Below are positions 33,650 to 41,165 of a stretch of DNA of 64,000 nt, piece by piece. Origin of the DNA: Stappia indica. GTDB lineage: Bacteria; Pseudomonadota; Alphaproteobacteria; Rhizobiales; Stappiaceae. Location: positions 620,001-684,000 of the forward strand of contig NZ_MBQE01000003.1 of NCBI RefSeq assembly GCF_001696535.1, in the 5' to 3' direction. The translations under genes and the position numbers were made by a program. The stretch's first letter is position 1. The number at the start of each line of letters is the position of its first letter. Below the pieces are notes generated by a model. The model did no database searches and was not told where the DNA came from. It saw only the letters and a program-made list of their open reading frames with translations.

Positions 33650-34564
33650 GTGATCGATCCCTACTACCTCCAGCAGCTGACGATCGGCATATCGCTGGGC
33701 ATGGTCTATGCCCTGATGGCCATCGGTTTCACGCTGATCTTCGGCGTTCTCAACGTCGTCAACTTCGCCCATGGCGAGGTCTACACGATCGGCGCCTTCG
33801 CCGGCATCATGGCAATCGCCGCCTTCGGCCCGCCGTTCCTCGTCATCGTCTTCATCGTCCTGGCGGTCGGTGCGCTGGCGGGCTTCAGCCTGGAAAGGGT
33901 GGCGTTCAGACCATTCCGAAGATTCTCGGACGAAGCCTCGCTGAAATCGCGGGCCATGCGCGAGGCGACGCTGATGTCCTCGCTGGCCATGTCGATCATC
34001 GCCCGCGAGGCCATGGAGCTGCTGTTCGGGTCCGAGTTCCAGACCATCGACATCAGCTACCTGATCAACAAGCCGATCTCCCTCGGTCCGGTCACCATCG
34101 TCAACGGCGACATCATCATCTTCGTCGTCTCGGTGCTGATGCTGGGCGGCCTGCAGTGGCTGCTGCGCTACAGCTCCATCGGCCTGTCGATCCGCGCGGT
34201 GTCGAACAATCCGCTGGGCGCGAAATATGTCGGCATCAACACCGACCGCACCATCGTGCTGACCTTCGTCATCGGCTCGATGATGGGCGCGCTCGCCGGC
34301 ATTCTCGTCGGCCTCTACTACGGTGCGGTGTTCCCCTCGATGGGCTTCATCCCGGGCGTCAAGGCGTTCGTCGCCATGGTCATGGGCGGGTTGAGTTCCA
34401 TTCCGGGTGCCGTCATCGCGGCGCTGGTGCTGGGCGTGGCGGAGAGCCTGTCGACGACCTTCGTGTCGTCGGTGTGGGCCGACATGGTCGCGTACATCTT
34501 CCTCATCGTCACCTTGGTGTTCTTCCCGCAGGGGCTCTTCGGAGCGAGGAGGGAACGTGTCTAA
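33650..34564 (+). CDS. Liv-type ABC permease, LivH-like
   Basis: A 304-residue inner-membrane permease with about eight helices. LivH marks: GLSLGMVYALMAIGFTLIFGVLNVVNFAHGE-type N-terminus (here ISLGMVYALMAIGFTLIF), GLSIRAVSNNPLGAKYVGIN coupling region near 180-200, and a C-terminal FPQGLFG. GTG start at 33650 with AGGA nine bases ahead. It overlaps the LivM-like gene by eight bases. It pairs with that protein as the channel. Confidence 0.92.
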   Translation: MIDPYYLQQLTIGISLGMVYALMAIGFTLIFGVLNVVNFAHGEVYTIGAFAGIMAIAAFGPPFLVIVFIVLAVGALAGFSLERVAFRPFRRFSDEASLKSRAMREATLMSSLAMSIIAREAMELLFGSEFQTIDISYLINKPISLGPVTIVNGDIIIFVVSVLMLGGLQWLLRYSSIGLSIRAVSNNPLGAKYVGINTDRTIVLTFVIGSMMGALAGILVGLYYGAVFPSMGFIPGVKAFVAMVMGGLSSIPGAVIAALVLGVAESLSTTFVSSVWADMVAYIFLIVTLVFFPQGLFGARRERV

Positions 34565-35567
34565 GGACTTCATTCAGTCGGCGGGCCTGAAGCTCGCCAT
34601 CCTGGCGGTGATCTTCGTCGCCCTGCCGGTCCTGCTCGAATATCTCAGCAAGGGCTACATCTACCAGGTGGTCATGACGGCCCTGATCTTCTCGCTGCTG
34701 GCCGTGTCGCTGCAGCTGGTCACGGGCATTGCCGGTCTGCTGCATCTGGGCCATGCCGCCTTCTACGGCGTCGGCGCCTATATCGCGGCGCTGGCCGGGG
34801 CCGACTACGGCATCGGCTTCACCCTCGGCCTGCCGCTGGCGGGCCTGGGCGCGGCGGCCATCGCCTTCGTCGTCGCGCTGCCGACCATGCGTCTCGTCAG
34901 CATCTACTTCGCCGTCGCCACGCTCGGCATCGGCCAGATGATCTTCCTCGTCCTGCAGAACTGGGTCGAGGTGACGAAGGGGCCGAACGGCGTCAGCCTG
35001 AACTCGGAGATCGAACTGTTCGGCTATCCTGTCGAGAGCGAGCTGGGCATCTACTTCGTGGTCGCGACCATCGTCTGCGTCTCGATCTGGGTCATCCACC
35101 GGCTGAGCCATTCCTACTACGGCAACGCCCTGCGCAGCCTGCGCGAGGACGACCAGTGCGCCGATGCGATGGGCATCAACACGGTGCGGCTGAAGATCGA
35201 GTCCTTCATGATCTCGTCCTTCTTCGCCGGCATCGCGGGCGCCCTGTGGGCCTACACCACGCGCTATATCTCGCCGGTGGACTTCGACTTCGCGGAATCG
35301 ATCCTGATCCTCGCCATGGTCGTGGTCGGAGGGTTGGGCAGCATTCCCGGCGCCGTCATCGGTGCGCTGCTGCTGATCCTGCTGCCCGAGGTCCTGCGCG
35401 ACGTCGGCGACATGCGCAATGTCATCGTCGGCTTCGTGCTGTTCTTCTCGATCCTGTTCCTGCCCAAGGGACTGTTCGGGGAGGTGCCCTCGCTCAACTT
35501 CATCCGTCGTCAGTTCGGCTCCGCCTGGCAGGACAATCCCGACAAGCAGAAGGTGGGCTGGAAATGA
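34557..35567 (+). CDS. Liv-type ABC permease, LivM-like
   Basis: A 336-residue permease with about nine helices. Characteristic segments are GIAGLLHLGHAAFYGVGAY near 57-75, YYGNALRSLREDDQCADAMGIN near 185-206 and FLPKGLFGE at the end. The GTG at 34557 is preceded by AGGAGG and lies inside the end of livH, indicating coupled translation. Its stop overlaps the LivG-like start by four bases. Confidence 0.92.
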   Translation: MSKDFIQSAGLKLAILAVIFVALPVLLEYLSKGYIYQVVMTALIFSLLAVSLQLVTGIAGLLHLGHAAFYGVGAYIAALAGADYGIGFTLGLPLAGLGAAAIAFVVALPTMRLVSIYFAVATLGIGQMIFLVLQNWVEVTKGPNGVSLNSEIELFGYPVESELGIYFVVATIVCVSIWVIHRLSHSYYGNALRSLREDDQCADAMGINTVRLKIESFMISSFFAGIAGALWAYTTRYISPVDFDFAESILILAMVVVGGLGSIPGAVIGALLLILLPEVLRDVGDMRNVIVGFVLFFSILFLPKGLFGEVPSLNFIRRQFGSAWQDNPDKQKVGWK

Positions 35568-36319
35568 CCGCCATGCTCGAGGTGGACAACGTGTCCCGGC
35601 GCTTCGGCGGCCTCATGGCTGTCGACAGCGTCACCACCACCGTCGGAGAGCGGGAACTCGTGGGCCTGATCGGACCGAACGGCGCCGGCAAGACGACGCT
35701 GTTCAACCTGATCTCCGGCTTCACCCCGGTCTCGTCGGGCGAGATCCGCTATCGCGGCGAGAAGATCAGCGGCCTCAAGCCGTCGGTTATCGCCTCGAAG
35801 GGCATCTCGCGCACGTTCCAGAACCTGCGCGTGTTCCCGAACATGACCGTGTTCGACAACGTGTCCGTCGGCGCGGTCGGGGCCATCGGCCAGAGCCCCT
35901 GGCAGGCGATCGCCGGCGGGTCGAAGGGCTCCAAGCAGATCTCCGAGCGCAGCTGGGAGGCGCTGGAGAAGGTCCAGCTGACCCAGTATGCCAACGATCT
36001 TGCGGCCAACCTTGCCTACGGCAAGCGCAAGTATCTGGAGATCGCCCGCGCATTGGCGATGAACCCGGACCTGCTGATCCTTGACGAACCGGCCGCGGGA
36101 CTGAACGATTCCGAGACGGCGGAGCTGGCCTCCTTCATCAAGGACCTGCATTCCAGCGGCATCACCGTCATGCTCGTCGAGCACGACATGGGCCTGGTGA
36201 TGAGCATTTGCGAGCGCATCGTCGTGCTGGCGTCGGGCAAGAAGATCGCCGATGCGGAACCGTCGGTCGTCCGGCAGAACCGCGAGGTGCTGGAAGCCTA
36301 TCTGGGGGTGGACGAGTGA
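35564..36319 (+). CDS. Liv-type ABC ATPase, LivG-like
   Basis: A 251-residue ATPase: Walker A GPNGAGKTT (37-45), Q-loop FQNLRVFPNMTV, a degenerate signature LAYGKRKYLEIARAL, Walker B LLILDEPAAGLN and switch VEHDMGLVM, plus the LivG C-terminal YLGVDE. The YGKRK form of the signature is normal for LivG. It overlaps the next gene by GTGA. Confidence 0.92.
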   Translation: MTAMLEVDNVSRRFGGLMAVDSVTTTVGERELVGLIGPNGAGKTTLFNLISGFTPVSSGEIRYRGEKISGLKPSVIASKGISRTFQNLRVFPNMTVFDNVSVGAVGAIGQSPWQAIAGGSKGSKQISERSWEALEKVQLTQYANDLAANLAYGKRKYLEIARALAMNPDLLILDEPAAGLNDSETAELASFIKDLHSSGITVMLVEHDMGLVMSICERIVVLASGKKIADAEPSVVRQNREVLEAYLGVDE

Positions 36320-37026
36320 ACGTTCTCGAAATCGCAAACCTGTCCCTGCGGATCGGCGTCCAGGACATCCTGCACGACATCAGCCTGGACCTCCCCGAGA
36401 AGGGCATCTACGCCATTCTCGGCGCCAACGGTGTCGGCAAGACCAGCCTGATGCGCTGCATCTCCGGCATCTACCACCCGACCGGCGGCGAGATCCGCTA
36501 CGAGGGCAAGAACATCGTCGGCCTGAAGAGCCACCAGATCGTCGATCTGGGCATTCTCCAGGCCCCCGAGGGCCGGCAGATCTTCTCCAACATGAGCGTG
36601 CTGGAGAACCTGACCATCGGCGGCGGGCCGCTGAAGACGGCCGAGCTCGACCGGGTGCTCGGGCTGTTCCCGAAGCTGAAGGAACGGCTCAAGCAGGGCG
36701 CGGGCTCCCTGTCGGGTGGCGAGCAGCAGATGCTGTGCATCGGCCGTGCGCTGATGCGCCGGCCCAAGGTGCTGCTGCTCGACGAGCCCTCGCTCGGCCT
36801 TGCGCCGATGCTGGTGCGCTTCATCTTCGACCTGGTGGAAGAGATCCGCGCGCAGGGCTACTCGATCCTGATCGTCGAGCAGAACGCCAAGGCGGCACTG
36901 CGCATCGCCGACCGGGCCGCCGTCATCGAGGGCGGCAAGATCGTCATGGAAGGCTCCGCCAAGGAGCTGGCCAGTGACAGCCGCGTCGCCGATGCCTATC
37001 TGGGTGGGCATGTCGCGGCGCATTGA
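36316..37026 (+). CDS. Liv-type ABC ATPase, LivF-like
   Basis: A 236-residue ATPase: Walker A GANGVGKTS (about 34-42), APEGRQIFSNMSVLENL, signature LSGGEQQMLCIGRAL, Walker B LLLDEPSLGLAP and VEQNAKAAL. The GTG at 36316 overlaps the LivG stop; Walker A carries Val-Gly-Lys-Thr-Ser, a conservative variation. It completes the importer, and 40 bases later the second ATC-hydrolase-family gene begins. Confidence 0.92.
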   Translation: MNVLEIANLSLRIGVQDILHDISLDLPEKGIYAILGANGVGKTSLMRCISGIYHPTGGEIRYEGKNIVGLKSHQIVDLGILQAPEGRQIFSNMSVLENLTIGGGPLKTAELDRVLGLFPKLKERLKQGAGSLSGGEQQMLCIGRALMRRPKVLLLDEPSLGLAPMLVRFIFDLVEEIRAQGYSILIVEQNAKAALRIADRAAVIEGGKIVMEGSAKELASDSRVADAYLGGHVAAH

Positions 37027-37066
37027 GCCGCGGCATCGGGCACGACACACGAAAGAGGGATCCACG

Positions 37067-37537
37067 ATGACGCTGCCGATGATCGAGAAACGCCGCATCG
37101 AGGCCGCGGTCCTCAAGCACGTCTTCGATGTGCTGGTGGAGCGGCACGGGCGCGAGGAAGCGGAAAAGGTGATCGGCGAGGCCGTCTCCAACTCCGCCAT
37201 CGCGCAGGGCAAGGAGTTCCGGGAGAAGGAGCCGCAGGAGCCCAACCTCGAGAACTTCGCCGACCTGCTGCCGCTGTGGCAGATGGACGACGCGCTGCAG
37301 ATCGAGGTGCTGGAGAAGGGGCCGGACCGGCTCGACTTCAACGTCAAGCGCTGCCGCTATTCCGAGGTCTACAAGGAGATGGGGCTCGGCGATATCGGCC
37401 ACCTGCTCTCCTGCAATCGCGATGGCGACTTCTGCATCGGCTACAATCCGAAGATGGAGCTGACGCGCACCCAGACGATCATGAAGGGCGCGTCCCATTG
37501 CGACTTCCGCTACCGGCTGAAGCCGGCGGCCGAGTAA
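37067..37537 (+). CDS. L-2-amino-thiazoline-4-carboxylate hydrolase-family protein (copy 2)
   Basis: A 156-residue soluble protein. It shows the family more clearly than copy 1: helical N-terminus (about 5-50), then VKRCRYSEVYKEMGLGDIG near 100-118, LLSCNRDGDFCIGYNPKMEL, the TQTIMKGASHCDFRYRL end and no membrane segments. Conserved Cys, Asp and Arg positions match the family. The ATG has AGAGGGA ahead. It is the last gene of the Lrp-headed series and is followed by a strong terminator. Likely role: hydrolytic opening of a heterocycle or an amidine-type C-N bond in the imported compound; the substrate is inferred only from family and context. Confidence 0.78.
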   Translation: MTLPMIEKRRIEAAVLKHVFDVLVERHGREEAEKVIGEAVSNSAIAQGKEFREKEPQEPNLENFADLLPLWQMDDALQIEVLEKGPDRLDFNVKRCRYSEVYKEMGLGDIGHLLSCNRDGDFCIGYNPKMELTRTQTIMKGASHCDFRYRLKPAAE

Positions 37538-37564
37538 GCCTCTCCGCTTTCCTGTTTCGACACG

Positions 37565-37599
37565 ACGGCGCGGCTCTCACGGGCCGCGCCGTTTTCTTT
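37565..37599 (+). terminator. Rho-independent terminator at the end of the heterocycle cluster
   Basis: Perfect 10-bp arms ACGGCGCGGC and GCCGCGCCGT with an eight-base loop, then TTTCTTTC. It ends the plus-strand unit 27 bases after its last stop; the opposing DMT gene ends inside the loop region. Confidence 0.85.
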
Positions 37600-38497
37600 C
37601 GGTCAAGACGAGGCCGATGCCGCAGGCGGCGATCAGTGCGGCGCCGACCAGCGTCAGCGGGCGCGGCGGCAGGTCGAACAGCACCAGATCGAACAGGGCG
37701 GCCCAGATGACCGCCGAGTAGCGGGTGGCGGCGACCATGGTCGAATGGCGGGCCCGTGTCGCTGAGGCGATCAGCAGGTTGCTGAGGATGTAGAAGACGA
37801 TCATCGCCGCGATGATGCCCGTCTCGCCCGCGACCAGCGGTCGCCAGTCGCTGAGGACCCCCATGGCAAGCGCCAGGATCAGCGTCGCGACGCTGGCGGT
37901 GAAGGACAGCTCGAGGCTCGGCACGCTCGAGGCGCGCCGGCTCGTCAGCATGTCGCGGGCGACGTAGAAGGCGGCCGAGCCGACAGCGGAGAGGGCGCCT
38001 TCCATGCTGCCGGCCAGCGCCGGGCCGGTGGCGATCAGCGCGCCGGAAAACGCCAGCAGCAGCAGGATGCGCCCGCGCGGCGACAGGGGCTCGCCCGCCA
38101 GCAGCCAGTTCATCGCCATGACCCCGATGGGAATGGTCATCATCACCGTGGCGACGAAGCTGAGCGGGGCGAGGGTGAGCGCGTGCATCAAGCCGGCCGT
38201 CGCGATGGCCTCCAGCGCTGCACGCGCCAGCACCACGCGCGGCGGCCAGCGCAGGCCGCGCCGGATCATCAGCGGCAGCAGGATGAAGATCGTGCCCACC
38301 GCCCGCAGCAGGATCAGCTGGCTGGTCGGCATCACCGCCAGCAGCTTGACGCAGGCATTGTTGATGTTGCCGGCGCCTGTCGCCAGCAAGCCCTCGATCA
38401 GCGGCCGCCGGTCGCCGGGGGGCGGCGGCGGGCCGTGATCAGGGAGGGGCTGCCCGGATTTGAGGTGATCGCGCAATCGGCCGGCATCTGACGGCAT
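37577..38497 (-). CDS. DMT-superfamily (EamA/RhaT) transporter
   Basis: A 306-residue integral membrane protein with ten predicted helices in two EamA repeats (about 30-165 and 175-300). Such proteins export or import small metabolites. The frame stays open to 38662, but the stretch before residue MPSDAGRL is proline/arginine-rich and unlike a transporter, so the ATG at 38495-38497 was chosen; the ribosome site is weak. It lies downstream of dgoA on the same strand (35-base gap), so co-transcription with dgoKA and a role in sugar-acid traffic are possible. Confidence 0.82.
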   Translation of the reverse strand: MPSDAGRLRDHLKSGQPLPDHGPPPPPGDRRPLIEGLLATGAGNINNACVKLLAVMPTSQLILLRAVGTIFILLPLMIRRGLRWPPRVVLARAALEAIATAGLMHALTLAPLSFVATVMMTIPIGVMAMNWLLAGEPLSPRGRILLLLAFSGALIATGPALAGSMEGALSAVGSAAFYVARDMLTSRRASSVPSLELSFTASVATLILALAMGVLSDWRPLVAGETGIIAAMIVFYILSNLLIASATRARHSTMVAATRYSAVIWAALFDLVLFDLPPRPLTLVGAALIAACGIGLVLTERKRRGP

Positions 38498-38532
38498 GGC
38501 GGTTGGAATCCCGAAGGGAGGACGAGGGGGAA

Positions 38533-39165
38533 TCAGGTGCCGGGGAAGGCCTTGCGGGCAGCCGCGACCAGGCCGCGTGCCTTGTCCGCAAGTTCGTCGA
38601 GGGAAAGGCCGGGCCGGTAGAGCGAGGAGCCGAGGCCGAAGCCGCTGGCGCCGGCCTGGCACCAGGGCGCCATCGTCGTGGTGTCGATGCCGCCGACGGG
38701 CAGCAGCAGCGCGTCCTTCGGCATGACGCTGCGCCAGGCCTTCAGCGCGCGGGGCTCCATCGCCTCGGCCGGGAAGAGCTTCAGCGCGTCAGCCCCCTGG
38801 CGCAGCGCGGCGAAGGCCTCCGACGGGGTGGCAACGCCCGGAAGCGTCGCGAGCCCGCTCGCCTGGGCTTCCGCTACCACGTCGGGCGCGTAGTTCGGCG
38901 CGACCATCAGCCGACCGCCAACATCGGCAAGCCGTCGGCACTGCTCAGGCTCGAGCACCGTTCCGGCGCCGATCAGCGCGCGTTCGCCGTGGGATTTCGC
39001 CAGCTTGCCGATGCTGGCGAAGGGATCGGGCGAGTTGAGCGGAACCTCGATGATGCGGAAGCCGGCCTCGAACAGGACATCGGCGACATCGGTGACTTCC
39101 GCGGGGGTGACGCCGCGCAGGATGGCAATGAGCGGGCAGGCGGCGAGCGCTTCGCGCAAGGTCAT
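38533..39165 (-). CDS. dgoA: 2-dehydro-3-deoxy-6-phosphogalactonate aldolase, DgoA-like
   Basis: A 210-residue class I aldolase of the KDPG/KDPGal family. Glu40 (IIEVPLNSPDP) and Schiff-base Lys129 (ADALKLFPAEAM) are present, with GAGTVLEPEQ and the phosphate-site VGGIDT. It cleaves 2-keto-3-deoxy-6-phosphogalactonate to pyruvate and glyceraldehyde 3-phosphate. LNSPDPFASI and FPAEAM are typical of the galactonate branch rather than KDPG (Entner-Doudoroff) aldolase. It overlaps dgoK by four bases. Confidence 0.9.
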   Translation of the reverse strand: MTLREALAACPLIAILRGVTPAEVTDVADVLFEAGFRIIEVPLNSPDPFASIGKLAKSHGERALIGAGTVLEPEQCRRLADVGGRLMVAPNYAPDVVAEAQASGLATLPGVATPSEAFAALRQGADALKLFPAEAMEPRALKAWRSVMPKDALLLPVGGIDTTTMAPWCQAGASGFGLGSSLYRPGLSLDELADKARGLVAAARKAFPGT

Positions 39166-40127
39166 GTCAGGTCTCCCTTGGCCGCGGCGAGGATCTGCCG
39201 GGCGCCGTCGATTGCGGCATGGTCGCTCCCCTCCACGACATCCAGTCCGAAATGGCGGGCGACGATGGCATAGCGGCGGTTGAGACCGTCATTGCCGACG
39301 ATGCCGATGCGATTGCCCTTGCTGAACTCGCTTCTGGCGAAAAAGCCGCAATTGCGAGCCTGGCGGAACTCCTGCGCGATCAGGAGCCCCGAGACGTAGT
39401 CGCGAATTTCGCCGGGGGCAAGCTTGCCGGCGAGCATGCCGGTGCGTGCGGCGAAGACCAGCGAGAGCATGGCATCGCCCTCCGCGGCCTCGGGCGAGCC
39501 GTCAGCGATGCCGCGCTCGAAGGCGGCCATGTCTTCCGCAGCGCTTTCCGAGCCGGCGGCCGCGCGGGCAATGAAGGAATGCTGCGTCAGGAGCGCGAAG
39601 AACTCGCCGGTGACGAAGGTGCGGAAGCCCGAGATCCGTCCGCCGGCAACCCGCGCCCACTTGCTGTGGGTGCCGGGCAGCACGAGCGTTGCGTCCTTTT
39701 CCAGGCCGAAGCCGACGATCTGGGTCTCCTCGCCGCGCATCACATCGGGGAAGGGCGCGCGGGCCGGATCGTTGATGCCGGCGAGCAGGATGGCGCGCGA
39801 GCCGTTGGCGAGAGTGCGGGTGATCGTGCCTTTCGCGAGATCCTGGACCGAGCACGGGCAGGGGACATAGGGCACCTCGATCCAGCCGTTGCGGCTGGTG
39901 ACCATGCCGACCAGCACGATGTCGAGCGGACCTTCCGCCGCAAGCCATGGCGCGAGCAGGGCCAGCAGACGATCCTCGAAGGTGTGCTTTTCCACAAACT
40001 GGATGCCGTCGCCCGTCTCGATGCGGTCGCGCTGCGTGCCGTCGGCGGCGAGCAACACCGCGCGGAAGGAGGTGGTGCCCCAGTCGACGACGACATGCGG
40101 CGCATTGAGGGCGGAGGGGGAGGGCAT
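39162..40127 (-). CDS. dgoK: 2-dehydro-3-deoxygalactonokinase, DgoK-like
   Basis: A 321-residue kinase: ATP/phosphate loop VVDWGTTSFRAVL (about 13-25), middle motif VLPGTHSKWARV near 150 and a conserved GLLIAQEFRQA region. It phosphorylates 2-keto-3-deoxygalactonate for the aldolase encoded next. ATG at 40125-40127 has AAAGGA before it; the open frame to 40169 is not needed. The promoter faces the DapA-type aldolase gene with an imperfect palindrome in between. Confidence 0.9.
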   Translation of the reverse strand: MPSPSALNAPHVVVDWGTTSFRAVLLAADGTQRDRIETGDGIQFVEKHTFEDRLLALLAPWLAAEGPLDIVLVGMVTSRNGWIEVPYVPCPCSVQDLAKGTITRTLANGSRAILLAGINDPARAPFPDVMRGEETQIVGFGLEKDATLVLPGTHSKWARVAGGRISGFRTFVTGEFFALLTQHSFIARAAAGSESAAEDMAAFERGIADGSPEAAEGDAMLSLVFAARTGMLAGKLAPGEIRDYVSGLLIAQEFRQARNCGFFARSEFSKGNRIGIVGNDGLNRRYAIVARHFGLDVVEGSDHAAIDGARQILAAAKGDLT

Positions 40128-40200
40128 GAATCGGTCCTTTCGGGGAGCGGCGGTCAGGCGAGCATTCATGCTTGTCTTAGCCCCAGAAACAAGATAGTGT

Positions 40201-40229
40201 CAATTTATGAAACATAGTCTCACATATTG
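40201..40229. promoter_or_regulatory. Imperfect palindrome in the sugar-acid divergent promoter (KdgR/IclR-like)
   Basis: Arms CAATTTATGAAAC and GTCTCACATATTG around ATA; 10 of 13 positions pair. The core TGAAAC-ATA-GTCTCA resembles the TGAAAC/GTTTCA dyad I recall for KdgR, an IclR-family regulator of 2-keto-3-deoxy sugar-acid genes. Two IclR-type regulators are encoded in this window; the fused one at 47545 belongs to this operon. Confidence 0.55.
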
Positions 40230-40241
40230 GACATAGACGAC

Positions 40242-41165
40242 ATGGCTGATCTTGCCGGCATCCTTCCGGTTCTCCCCACGCCCTTCACGCAAGACGGGAA
40301 GGTGGATCTTCAGGCGATGCGTCGCCTGGTGCGCTTCGCGCTCGATTGCGACGTGGATGGCGTGGTGTTCCCGGGCTTTGCCAGCGAGGTGGAGCAGCTG
40401 GAGGCGGGCGAGCGTGCCGAGTTGCTGGGCCTGGTGGCGCAGGAGGTCGGCGGCAAGGTGCCGGTGGTTGCCGGCGCCAGTGCGCCGACCGCGGCGGACG
40501 TGATTGCTCATGGCCGCGTGGCGGCCTCTGTCGGCGTCACCTGGCTGATGATCCAGCCGCCGGTCTCCATCGGGCGCGAGGCGGGGGCGGTGACGGCGTT
40601 CTTCAGCGAGGTCGCGGCCGGTCTGCCTGAGGCGCGCATCGTGCTGCAGAACGCGCCGGCGCCGCGCGGTTCTGACATCGCGCCGCAGGTGCTGGTCGAG
40701 GTGGCGCGCGCCGTGCCGCAGATCGCCTATGTCAAGGAAGAGACCCTGCCGGCCGGGCCGGCAATCAGCCATCTGCTGGCCCATCGGCCGCAGACGCTGG
40801 CCGGCGTCATCGGCGGCGGCGGGGCGCGTTACATTCTCGATGAATATGCGCGCGGCGCCTGCGCGGCGATGCCGGCCATCGAGATCGCCGACGAGCATGT
40901 CGCGCTCGACCGGGCCTGGCGCGAGGGGCGCATCGCCGAGGCGCGAGAGGTCTATGTGCGGACCCTGCCGCTGCTGACGCTGCAGGCCGTCTACCGGATG
41001 CGCCTGACCAAGTATGTGATGGTCCGTCGCGGTATTCTGGAGAACACCATCGTGCGCGCGCCGACGCCGGAGCTCGACGGCCCGGCCTGTTCGGACATCG
41101 ACGCCAACCTTGCCGCGCTCGGCATCGGTGCCCCGCGGGCGGCGGCCGCCGGGGGCGCCCGATGA
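40242..41165 (+). CDS. DapA-family aldolase/dehydratase of sugar-acid catabolism
   Basis: A 307-residue TIM-barrel protein of the dihydrodipicolinate synthase/N-acetylneuraminate lyase family. Schiff-base Lys165 is in IAYVKEETLP. The site usually read as YNxP is VLQNAPAP (Gln136-Asn137), so the catalytic tyrosine is absent, and GTTGE is replaced by GFASEVEQL. Probable role: cleavage or dehydration of a 2-keto-3-deoxy acid without phosphorylation, parallel to DgoK-DgoA. ATG at 40242 was used (an in-frame TTG at 40227 is possible); no clear Shine-Dalgarno is visible. It overlaps the dehydratase gene by four bases. Confidence 0.83.
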   Translation: MADLAGILPVLPTPFTQDGKVDLQAMRRLVRFALDCDVDGVVFPGFASEVEQLEAGERAELLGLVAQEVGGKVPVVAGASAPTAADVIAHGRVAASVGVTWLMIQPPVSIGREAGAVTAFFSEVAAGLPEARIVLQNAPAPRGSDIAPQVLVEVARAVPQIAYVKEETLPAGPAISHLLAHRPQTLAGVIGGGGARYILDEYARGACAAMPAIEIADEHVALDRAWREGRIAEAREVYVRTLPLLTLQAVYRMRLTKYVMVRRGILENTIVRAPTPELDGPACSDIDANLAALGIGAPRAAAAGGAR

